The position numbers were made by a program, and so were the translations under genes. Below are positions 44,673 to 53,925 of a DNA stretch of 64,000 bases, piece by piece (within the stretch, counting starts at the first letter, position 1; each line of letters begins with the position of its first letter). This DNA is from Scilla litardierei (lineage: Eukaryota; Streptophyta; Magnoliopsida; Asparagales; Asparagaceae). The DNA is taken from NCBI GenBank assembly GCA_030789695.1, contig CM061138.1:12100214-12164213 (forward strand), in the 5' to 3' direction. The notes under the pieces are model-generated. The model made no database searches, was not told the DNA's origin, and saw nothing but the letters and a program-made list of their open reading frames with translations.

Positions 44673-46957
44673 GTATGTATATGTATATATATGTCTTGGT
44701 GGATTTTCTCCTTGCGTGTGATTTCCGTCTCCGTAGCTTTCACTTTCGTTCGTTTCGTTGTGTTTTCCTAGCTTCTTCCTTAGATCGTCGATCTTGGAGT
44801 AAGTCACTCATGACGAGCTTCATATCGCTCATATTTTAGAGTTAAAGTGATCTTAGAAGCCGTAGGAATCTTCCCGAAGCTTCGCGCTTCATTTCGGCAC
44901 TTTTCGTGCACATTAGTTGGTTCAAGAAGGGGAACCAACCGACTAGATTGAGATCTAGTCGGTCGGCAACTCTACTCAAACCGACTAGTTCCTTGGATTA
45001 ATTTTACCTAAGTTATTGTTTCTGTTTAGTCGGTCTAAGTTCATCTTTCGACCGACTAGTTGTTAAACTAGTCTGTTAAGTTTTGTACTCAGACCGACTA
45101 ATTCTGAGTTCTTCTGTACAGTCGAGTTACTGTTTATCGTCAGTCGGTCCATGAACACTCACCGACCGACTAGATTACAAACTAGTCGGTCGACGGGCCT
45201 TCACAGACCTACTAATTCACTTCCCAGATTTCTTCCTTCTTTCGATGTTTGGTTTTAGTCGGTCACAGCTAAACGACCGACCGACTAGTTCCCAAACTAG
45301 TCGGTCAGCCACTCTTCGTTGACCGACTAAATCACCCAGAAACCTTAATTTTTGAGCGGCCGCCGGTTCATCTCTATAAATACGCCCGATCGTTTCTCTT
45401 TCTCTTTTTCATTTCCCTTGGCCATTTCCCTTCCCCTAGACCTCTGATCTTTCCCAACCTTCCTCTAGCCCTTCCTCCTTCCGCAAGAGCCTCTCTCCCC
45501 CTCTATTTAGGCCGGCCACCTCTCCCCTTGCCGTCGGCAAACCCCAAAAACCCCACAAATCCCATTTCTCCAGATTTTCTCCCCATTTCCAGATCTGAGC
45601 CGTGGTTCTTCGGATCGTTCTTCCGTCGCCGTGCTTGCTCGGCATCGATCTTCTACTTCTATTCGGTAGTGTTCGATCCTTTAATATTCTCATAACCCTC
45701 TTTGTGATTTTATTGAAACCCTAATAAAAATGGATGTTAGAGATATTGTTCTAATGTTGTTTTGCCATGGCAGCGATCTCATCTCCGTAGTTAGCATTTT
45801 GTGACGGCCTCGTTGATCGTCATCCTCGGTGCTAGGCAAGTGAAACTTGCCACTTATGGTTTTAGGCCATGTTCTAGGCCATTTGCTTGTTGTAGCGTGA
45901 AAGAGACTAGACAGTGAAATGATAGCTGCCTAGACTCCTATTTGATCTAGTTTGACAACGAAACTAGATCTGTCACCTCAATTGATCTAGCTTGACAACG
46001 AAGCTAGGTCCAACCCTTTTAACTTGTTGTTCATGCATATTAAACTACCATGTTTAATTCCTTACCTGTACGCCTTACTACATGCCATGCTATTCATGTT
46101 GAATGTCGCATTCGTAGCACCAGCTACAGTACTTGTGTTTCCTGGCTCGTGTTCCAGAAGCGGGCCATGTGTGTTGGTTGATGGTCAATGCCCGATCTAC
46201 TAGTTTCCGGCTAGGCACCTGCTTTTAGCGGGCACAATCCTACGCCAAATTGTGAACCTAAAAACAAGCTCTTGTGCGGGGCAACCCTGGCTCATTTACT
46301 GAGCTCGTGTACAGGGACCCTGGATTGTTTACATGTGGGAGGGGTAAGAGTTAAGCGGCCATTCAACTGGGAGTCTGCCCGATCAGCAACTGTAGTTGTA
46401 AGGCGTAAACTCTGGGTTCTGGGGTAGTGTTAAGCGGCCAATCAGTGTGAACGTCCAACAGTTAAGCTGTAAGGCGTAAACATCTACAAACAACTTGAAA
46501 CGTTACTAGTGAAAAGATTGAGAATGTTAGTAGTTTGGCTACTCCTGTCATGCCATGATAATTGGTCACTTGTACTTGATGTTATACCATGTCTTGCTTG
46601 CACGCTCATACTAAAACTGTCATCCATGCCATACTTGCTACTTGTTACTCGATACTTGCATCTTACCTCATTTGTTACTCACATACTAAACTTGGCATGC
46701 TATGCATCATACTATAACTGCTAGGCTGTTAGTTTACTTTCCTTTCAGTTTCCTTGCCCAAGTCTCTTGTAGACTTGCTGACATGTGCCCCTTGCTCTTT
46801 TGGGTGATACATGTTAGATCCTGAGCCAGAGCTAGTTGGAGAGGACGTAGTGTTTGCTGGCGCTGAGCCAATGGTTGCCGAGGAGGAGTTTGTGGTCTTT
46901 GGTGACCAGTCTTGGAGGTCGCTTGTGTTCTCTTCCTTGTTTAGGTTTGCTGTTAGT
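44557..46957 (+). mobile_element. LTR of a third family, 3' truncated
   Basis: Starts TGTAACGACTGG, has a TATAAATA box at 45375 and a GC-rich leader downstream, and resembles the solo LTR and LARD LTR in organisation (acidic coding-like segment 46815-46930 near the 3' side). The expected GTTACA/GTGACA end is missing: at 46958 an Athila-like LTR starts. U3 carries the TA/GT microsatellite and a CCGACTAGTCGG word array (44940-45335). No target duplication could be confirmed because the right side is lost. Confidence 0.65.
44590..44694. repeat. TA/TATG microsatellite
   Basis: Alternating TA, GTATATATAT and TATG units over about 105 bp, about 33 bp inside the LTR start. Confidence 0.95.
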
Positions 46958-48780
46958 TGTTGGTTGATCACTCCTTATTTTACACCTTTTTCCCGCATGT
47001 TTGCATGCCATTTAGATCGCCCAAATCATGTTTTTCACAATATATCGACGATATTGCGATGCTTTTCACGATTTGTTGTTTTTGTCGCATTTCAGGTGAT
47101 TTGGCGCGATTTGAAGTGATCTCGAGATGCGCTTACTCCAGACGGTCACCGACGACCTCCCCGAGGGGTATTTTGCTGTTGGAGAGGAGCGGAAGAAGAA
47201 CGGACGTCGCAGGAGCGACGAGGAGGCCAAAACAAGCAAATTGGGCATGTTTTGTGTCCCACTCGGCCGAGTGAAGGAGTCACTCGGCCGACCAGCGAGA
47301 CACCGCTCGGCCGACCAGATCAGACACGATTCATATGTGCACTCGGCTGAGCGACGGAGACCACATCGGCCGAGTGACGAGACCCCGTCCGCCCGAGTGG
47401 CGCCCAGACGAAGCCCTTCAAAAATCGCCATGTTACTGTTTTTCGGCTGCCTGAGCTTCAGAAGACCCACTCGGCCGAGTGGATAATCCCGACCGCCAGA
47501 GTACCATGAAGCCATCGGCCGAGTGACGACAACTCCCTCGGCCGAGCCGCCCCCGAAGTGAAGACCCCTTAAGATCGAGACTTACTGGAAAATTACAGGG
47601 TTTTCACTCGGCCGAGCGACTTTTGTCACTCGGCCGAGTGCGACGCGCTGCCTGTAGCGAAAATTGCGGAAAACAGGCTGTGCAGGGGTATTTTGGTCAC
47701 AGTTTTTGGACGATTTTGGGGGCTATTTATCCCATGTTTTTACCCTAGTTAGGGAGTCTCTCTCTTAGATTTTTTGCAGCTTTTTAGATTAGCTTTTTAG
47801 TTTTATTCTTGAGATTGGAGAGGAGACAAAATTGGATTTTTGTTGGATTAATTGAAGAACTCCATTGGTTTGCTTTTCTCTTCTCTAAAAATTCTATTTT
47901 TATTGCATATCTCAATATTGTGATGAATTCTATTGCTTATTTCATTGATTATTTTTGTGATCTTGCTATGAATTGTGAGTAGTCGCCACGTCTTGGGGCG
48001 TGGGGATGAACCCTACAAGCCCTATTTCATGATTGTGATGAATTGGTAGGAATTTCGTTAGAATTGCTATTAGAGATTAGATTGGGATCAATTTACTACG
48101 GATGGCTAGGAATTCACATCGATTGGGATTTGCAAGAGATTGGATCCCAATTCGATAGGAAACCCTAGAAATCCGAATTGGGTTGGAATCGAATTTCCGT
48201 AGTATCGGTTTGCAAGAGATTGGACCGATACTAGGGTTTCCGGGTCCAATTCCGCGCCAATACCCGTTTGCAAGAGATTGGACGGGTAGGAACTATCCCA
48301 ATCTAGGTCGTGAGCCGAGTTTGCAAGAGATTGGGCTCGGTGCGCGATTGAACGATGATGTTGATCCTAATGCTAGCTTCCATAGGCTAGGGTTTGCAAG
48401 AGATTGGACCCGAGCCTAGGATAGCTATAGACCGGCAACAGCGCGAGAGCGTGAGCTTGGTTCTACATTCAGTTGCAACTAGTTCATCCAAAATCTTATT
48501 CTAGCGATTTTGATGCCGATGAACCGCTTTTACGAAATATGGTAAGTAGCGGGAATTCCCCATTCCCTAGACGTTCTTTATTTGATTTGATATTTCCGTA
48601 CTTTGTCTGACGATTGTGACAGGATCGCCAATGGCAAATTTCTCTCTTCTTAAATAGCCATGTTGATTGGAACAAGCACGGTCATTCGTCCTCCCTGTGT
48701 TCGATAACCCGCTCGCTGCTACACCGTGCACTTGCGGTAAAACTACAACCGTTCTTTGGGGTTACGTCCCGGAGCGATCA
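46958..48780 (+). repeat. 5' LTR of the Athila-like element
   Basis: 1823 bp, TGTTGG start and GAGCGATCA end. Has a CTCGGCCGAGTG word array (47260-47640) in the upstream half and the hairpin array (48122-48420) in the transcribed half. A TATTTATCCCATG stretch near 47725 may be the promoter. Confidence 0.8.
48122..48420 (+). repeat. Array of five constant-loop, variable-stem hairpins
   Basis: TTGCAAGAGATTGG occurs five times (48130, 48210, 48268, 48321, 48394). Each copy is flanked by its own inverted repeat: ATTGGGAT/ATCCCAAT, TAGTATCGGT/ACCGATACTA, TACCCGT/ACGGGTA, CCGAGT/GCTCGG (with a G-U pair), and TAGGCTAGGGT/ACCCGAGCCTA (one mismatch). The loop is identical in all five; the stems share no sequence. 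It lies in the transcribed part of the Athila-like LTR, so all five would form in the leader RNA. Confidence 0.9.
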
Positions 48781-48786
48781 AGTTTT

Positions 48787-48804
48787 TGGCGCCGTTGCCG
48801 GGGA
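48787..48804 (+). promoter_or_regulatory. Primer-binding site, tRNA-Asp type
   Basis: TGGCGCCGTTGCCGGGGA, complementary to the 3' end of plant tRNA-Asp and typical of Athila elements, 6 bp after the 5' LTR end. Confidence 0.85.
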
Positions 48805-48840
48805 GGCGATTGCGTTTGATCTTACCACCCTAGCTATTTC

Positions 48841-48843
<3 letters not shown>

Positions 48844-48883
<40 letters not shown>
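48844..48883. repeat. (ATT)n microsatellite
   Basis: About 13 perfect ATT units in the leader between primer site and gag. Confidence 0.97.
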
Positions 48884-48954
48884 TCCATTTCTTTATTTTT
48901 ACCTAACCCTTCCACAGTACTAATCATTTCTTTGAAACTCTGTTTTCCTTGTGC

Positions 48955-50409
48955 ATGTACACGAGATCTACGGCGGACCCTGAAGCTATATTATTTGATC
49001 CCGAGATCGAACGTACCGCGCGGAGACTTAGAGCGGAAAGGAGACAAAATCCGGAAGGGAGGTTTATAACCAACCCGGAAACTGCGGACCAATTAGCGGC
49101 AAGGATGGCGAGGATAATTTCTATTCGAGATAGGCTTCGGCCTAAGACCTCTTCTACGACCTCTTCCATTGCCATGCCGGAGTTGGCGGCTGACAAGAAC
49201 TTCGAGCTAAAGACTGGACTAGTGGTTCTGATGCAGCAGGATCCATTTCATGGGAATGCCCATGAAAATCCTCACTACCACATCCAATTATTCTTGTCGA
49301 AGTGCGCCACATTTCAAATGCCGGGGGTCTCCATCGATGCCATCAGACTGCGTCTCTTCCCCTTCACGCTAAAGGACAAGGCACTCTATTGGTTGAGGAC
49401 GCAGGCTGAGGGAATCTTCACCTCTTGGGACGAGTTGGCGAGTGCATTCATTGACAAGTTCTATCCGCCCTCCAAGACGGTGAAGATCCGGAGCGCTCTC
49501 ATGTCCTTCAAGCAAGGACCCCAAGAGACGCTCTATGAGGCTTGGGAGCGTTTTAAAGATCTGCAGCACCAATGTCCGCACCATAGCATAGAAGATTGGG
49601 AGCTAGTTCATAGCTTCTACAACGGTCTCCAACCGGGGACCAAACAAATCATTGATGCCGCGGCGAATGGTGCTATCTTGTCAAAGACTCCCGAGGAAGC
49701 TACGGCCCTAATTGAGGAGATGGCCTCAAACAACCAACAATGGGGCGATGAGCGAGGACACTCTACGTCCTCCTTAAAGCCAACTAGTATCTACGAGGCG
49801 AAGGCCGTAGCGGAGCTTACAAGCAAGTTTGATTCTCTCCACAAGGTAGTGGAGAGACTGGAGAAGTTTATCACGGAGCCCCAAGGAACCCCTTCCACCT
49901 CCGCTCCAACGAACCAAATGAGTGATTGGCAAGACCAATCTCAAGCCATGTATGTGGGAGGAGAGCAAGGAGAAGGATCCTTGGAGCAAGTACAATATGT
50001 CGCGGGGAACCAAGGATATTGGGCCAATCCAGCCACAAGAAATCATCCCGGATTCTCTTACGCCAACAATGAAGGAGCTTTGAACCCGCCACAACAACCA
50101 CCTCAACAAGCTCGACCACCACCACCCCAACAACAACACTATCCGCCGAGGGGGCATCCACAACAAAATTTCCAACCGAAGCAACAAGTTCCACCATATA
50201 GGCCGCCCGGATACAATCAAGGGTGGACGAATCAAAATCAAAACCCTCCACAAGCTCAACAACGATCCGACTTCGAAGCTAGAGTGGAGGCGTTTATGGT
50301 CGAGCAAAATAAGGTCAATGCTACCTTGAAGGCGGGGCAAGACTCCCTCAATACCGTTGTGGCTCAAATATCGGAGCAATTGGCGTTACTCAATCGGAAC
50401 ACTCAATGA
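48955..50409 (+). CDS. Athila-like gag protein
   Basis: 484 codons from ATG at 48955 (MYTRSTADPE) to TGA at 50407. Retrotransposon gag domain about residues 75-240 with ENPHYHIQLFLSKCATFQ, FPFTLKDKALYWLRTQ and FYPPSKTVKIRSALMSFKQG, all standard Athila gag signatures. A proline/glutamine-rich linker (about 350-440) follows; no CCHC zinc knuckle is seen, as is usual for this lineage. A short coiled coil ends the frame (DSLNTVVAQISEQLALLNRN). The TGA is in frame with the protease segment downstream, so it may be a knock-out or a read-through stop. Would form the particle shell. Confidence 0.85.
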   Translation: MYTRSTADPEAILFDPEIERTARRLRAERRQNPEGRFITNPETADQLAARMARIISIRDRLRPKTSSTTSSIAMPELAADKNFELKTGLVVLMQQDPFHGNAHENPHYHIQLFLSKCATFQMPGVSIDAIRLRLFPFTLKDKALYWLRTQAEGIFTSWDELASAFIDKFYPPSKTVKIRSALMSFKQGPQETLYEAWERFKDLQHQCPHHSIEDWELVHSFYNGLQPGTKQIIDAAANGAILSKTPEEATALIEEMASNNQQWGDERGHSTSSLKPTSIYEAKAVAELTSKFDSLHKVVERLEKFITEPQGTPSTSAPTNQMSDWQDQSQAMYVGGEQGEGSLEQVQYVAGNQGYWANPATRNHPGFSYANNEGALNPPQQPPQQARPPPPQQQHYPPRGHPQQNFQPKQQVPPYRPPGYNQGWTNQNQNPPQAQQRSDFEARVEAFMVEQNKVNATLKAGQDSLNTVVAQISEQLALLNRNTQ

Positions 50410-51726
50410 TTGCCGGCGCAACCCGAGCAAAACCCACGGGGCAACACCGGCCACATCAATGCCGTAGTTGCCGTTACTACTAGAGGCGGGAAGGATACCA
50501 CCACCGCCATGATTCCTACCGAGAAGCCCGTGGAGGAAAGTTTGGAGCCGATTGAGCCGGTAGTTGAAGATGATAAGGAGAAAGAGCCACAAGAAAAGGA
50601 GAAATCTAGAGCGGAGCAATTGATTGAGGAAAGACGCTTCATGCCACCGGTCCCATTTCCCCAAAGGCTCGCTAGAGCGAAAATGGAGAAAAGGCTAGCA
50701 AAGTTTCTCGAGTATCTTAGAGGAGTTAGCCTCAACATTCCCTTCATCGACGCCATCGTGGAGATCCCCACATATGCTAAATTCTTAAAGGATTTGATTT
50801 CGGGGAGAAAGAGGAAGGAAAAGATCATGCTAGCCGAGGAGGGCTCTTGGTTCACCAAGAGAGAGAAGGAGCCGGCCAAATTTAAAGACCCGGGGAGTTT
50901 TCGGATTCCTTGCACCTTGGGCGGCGTCCCTCTTCAAAAGGCGTTGGTAGATCTAGGGGCTAGTGTGAGCCTCATGCCTCTCTCCATGTTCTTAAGGCTA
51001 AACACCAGGACGAAGTTGAAACCTACCGACATGCGGATACAATTGGCCGATGGGCGAATAACAAGGCCGGTAGGGATCGCCGAAGACATCCCGCTACAAG
51101 TCCCGGGGGGAATATGCTTGCCATGTGACTTCGTGATCATGGACGTTAAGGAGGAGGGCGATACTTCATTGATACTTGGACGCCCGTTCCTCGCCACCGC
51201 CGGAGTGATTGTCGACGTGCGAGAAGGTACCCTAACTTTGAACGTCGGCAACATCGAGGTGGAGCTTCACATTCCCAAGGCCATGAAACACATGCCTTAC
51301 CACGAGGAACTTGACTACATGGACCTCCTTGATGAGGTGATAGAAGAGGCGATCCCCCACTCGATTGGCGCTCTTTTCGATGAAGATTTCGAGGAAGGCC
51401 CGGATTTAGGCCGAGATGAGAAGATAGATGATTCCCCCGACCTCTCCGCTGAAAATGATGAAGGCGACGCTGATGTCGCAAGGATTCGAGAGCTCTGCGA
51501 GCTCTCGAAATTAAAGTCTCCGAAGAAAGCTCTGCCGATACGGAAATCGGCGTCACCGGTGAAGCCGTTGACCGGAGCAAACGCTAGCTTGGGGGAGCCT
51601 CCCCCCAACACTATTCGAGACGAGAGACCACCGCGGGAGAACACGCCGCCGCAACTTCTGAATCCAAGCGTTCTCCCCGGAAAGTTTGATGGGTGCATCT
51701 CATATGCATCAAACATCCCGCATTAA
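50410..51726 (+). CDS. Athila-like protease segment of pol
   Basis: Same frame as gag after one TGA; no ATG at its start, so it needs read-through. AVVAVTTRGGKDT is the usual junction motif. FLEYLRGVSLNIPFIDAI and AKFLKDLISGRKR precede the aspartic protease (ALVDLGASVSLMPLSMF, active-site DLG as in Athila; then TSLILGRPFLATAGVIVD). The frame ends in a stop at 51724 soon after the protease, where reverse transcriptase should begin; the normal continuation is deleted. About 438 codons. Protease motifs are intact, but the element cannot copy itself. Confidence 0.85.
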   Translation: MPAQPEQNPRGNTGHINAVVAVTTRGGKDTTTAMIPTEKPVEESLEPIEPVVEDDKEKEPQEKEKSRAEQLIEERRFMPPVPFPQRLARAKMEKRLAKFLEYLRGVSLNIPFIDAIVEIPTYAKFLKDLISGRKRKEKIMLAEEGSWFTKREKEPAKFKDPGSFRIPCTLGGVPLQKALVDLGASVSLMPLSMFLRLNTRTKLKPTDMRIQLADGRITRPVGIAEDIPLQVPGGICLPCDFVIMDVKEEGDTSLILGRPFLATAGVIVDVREGTLTLNVGNIEVELHIPKAMKHMPYHEELDYMDLLDEVIEEAIPHSIGALFDEDFEEGPDLGRDEKIDDSPDLSAENDEGDADVARIRELCELSKLKSPKKALPIRKSASPVKPLTGANASLGEPPPNTIRDERPPRENTPPQLLNPSVLPGKFDGCISYASNIPH

Positions 51727-52169
51727 TTGAAAATCATAGGGGGTCGAGCTCACGACCTTAAACGAGCGCTTGTCGGGAGGCAACCCGACGGTTATTGCTT
51801 TATTTTTACTTTTTCTTTATTTTTGTTTTAGAAATTTTTAGTGTTTTGAGTCGTTCGCCTAAAAATTTTGTGATAACGGGTCCTATTTTTCTTGACATGA
51901 GAGGAGGTAGGTAAATCCATCACGAGGAGGATGAACGAGACGACGAGGAGCGCCCCAGGAAGACGCTCGATGCTTAGGAGTAAGATGAAATCGACTGGAG
52001 GAAGAAAGACGGAGTTTAGAGCCCAAACGAAGACAAACAGCAGAACACAAGGCTCACTCGGCCGAGTATACTAGTCACTCGGCCGAGTACACAAGTTCAT
52101 CCGGACATCGACTCGGAGGAAGAATACTTCTACACGGCCATGTATCATGGAACCATCGGCCTGGGGAGC

Positions 52170-53707
52170 ATAAGCTACGTCTCCAAAGTTGTGACATGGC
52201 AGTAAATGTACCTTTGGGAGCTGAGCTTGGAGGACCGACGCCACTTTTCTTCTTCTTCTTCTCAGCTCTGACAAGCTTAACCAAATGTTGTTTCCTCTTC
52301 TTCACCGATTTGTCAACAACATGTCCATCGAGGCCTGCTTTTGAATAACCACCAGCGACCGGGTTCGAGCTTCCGACAACCTTGGTCGAGCTCCCTATAG
52401 CGGAGGCCGAGCTCTGCCCCTCCTTAGCCGTTGAAGATGCCTTTGGTCGATCAGACGAGCTCCCTCCTGAATTCTTAAGTCCTAGCAGAAGGAGTGTTAC
52501 CACATTGGGATCTAATGATTTTTGTTGTCCAGCCATATCTGCAAGAAGGAAAAGGATTAGGGTGAGCAAGCATGAATACAAGATCTGATGGTCGGTCATA
52601 CCTTCTGCCCATAATGTGTTCCTTGACACCCCATCTGATAGAAGAAATGTGACAGACCTCTCAGAACTTGGCAGTGCTATCAGACACGTGGCCACCCCAC
52701 TTTCTACTTTAGAGAAGTTCATTTTTTTCGAAACCACGGAGCCTGAGCGGCTCCAATAGGTGAGGAAGGTTGCCTCATCATTAAAAGTTATAAATACATA
52801 GTTATCCTTCCAGCCGTGAATAGAGCTCGGAAGCCCCAACACGTGATGCTTCTTCCTCTTAGCAGTGATGTAAGACCACCTACCAGACTTATGAAACTTT
52901 AACTAGAAGAAGTGATAAAAAAGTGCTATGGTCGGATATACTCCATTAATCAAATAGAGTACGAGGAAGCCGACCAAAGCTCCACTAGAGTTTAGAGTGA
53001 GTTGACAGCTGTGAAGCTCATGAAAAAACAAGAACAAGGAGAATGAATGGATGAATGGGGAAAGGAAGTCCAAGCCAGAATATCTTTGTATATACTACGA
53101 CCTCACACATGCAGGAGAAATAGATTCTCTTATTAGGCCACGAGATCTTAACCCTGACGAGATGTCGGAGGTATCCATCTTGGATCTTTAGAAGTGAAGA
53201 AACAGATACCATGTAGACCAAATTTCGGATATTCTCGGGCACCAAAAATTCCTCTTTCCTATCTTATAGGATCGGAGCCCCTGAGATTGGGGTCTCGAGG
53301 GCCAAGCCCTTCCCTTTATCAAAGGTGCACTTAGACTATGAGGGGTGCGTGATCTTAGGCACGTCAGTGGAGCGTGGAGGCACCTCAGACCAAGAAACTT
53401 CAGCTGTACTGTCAGTGGAGGACTTGGTCGTCGCCGCCTCGTAGCATTGGGAAATGATCGTAACTGCAGCAACGAGGTTGTCTGGTTGTTCCATCGCATC
53501 AAGCTTCATCTTAGCCATCAATCCATACACTTCAGTATTTGGGGAAGACGAAGATAACGAATGCATAAAAGAGAGAACTACCTCACAACAATGACGATAA
53601 ACTTGGACTGCGAAGAAGAATGTAGATGCGAGAAGGAACACAAATTCTTCAACAAGTAAAGGAAGCATCTTTTTTAGCCCACGTGATCTAGTTATATAAG
53701 ACTGCAC
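52170..53707 (-). pseudogene. Antisense ORF of the Tat-like element, N-terminal and middle part
   Basis: Minus-strand pieces in order: VYGLMAKMKLDAMEQ (about 53540); VPENIRNLVYMVSVSSLLK; IYFSCMCEVVVYTKIFWLGL with PFPIHPFILLVLVF; then LGLPSSIHGWKDNYVFITF, RNTLWAEG and a lysine-rich tail (KKRKQHLVKLVRAEKKKKKS). These match the plant 'putative gypsy type transposon' domain (family pattern GxRFPLxPF...LxLAPxQLxPNxWR...GWKxRFFFV). Frameshifts and a gap near 52850-53010 make it a pseudogene. Its C-terminal half lies at 43590-44547. Confidence 0.75.
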
Positions 53708-53925
53708 TTCCCTTGAAGTGAGCTACAATATATGATGCGTGTCCACATCACAGGGCTCCGACGCTCGGAATTCTTTGCTCCATTGGAGCGAGAATTCTAG
53801 GGTTTCATGCAATCTGACGACCAAAATTTGGGGCGCCTCGACTACAATGCCCAGTTACTGCATGTCACATCACTGAACCCTAACATAGGCTATGGTTAAG
53901 CTCAGTGGATGAGGCCATTGATAAT

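Larger units (their letters stand above)
46958..52170 (+). mobile_element. Athila-like Ty3 element, 3' truncated and pol-deleted
   Basis: A 5' LTR (46958-48780) is followed by a tRNA-Asp-type primer site, a gag frame and a protease frame, then the region GGTCGAGCTCACGACCTTAA...GGGAGGCAACCCGACGG (51740-51792), which in Athila elements lies downstream of pol. Reverse transcriptase, RNase H and integrase are absent. The 3' LTR is missing: the sequence passes into the Tat-like antisense ORF near 52170, probably by deletion that also removed the end of the LTR at 44557. CTCGGCCGAG words at 52052-52090 match those of its 5' LTR. Confidence 0.8.

Noticed and set aside
44557..46957. Reading the left truncated LTR as starting at 44548 (TGTAACCCC)
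   Set aside because: TGTAACGACTGG at 44557 fits the end type of the other LTRs better; without a right end neither can be proved.
48122..48420. CRISPR-like spaced repeats
   Set aside because: The repeated word is short, sits in hairpin loops inside a plant LTR with variable complementary flanks, and there are no cas genes. It is reported as a hairpin array instead.
49369..51716. Many minus-strand frames across the Athila-like gag and protease
   Set aside because: They are antisense shadows of the plus-strand coding frames, which carry the recognisable domains.
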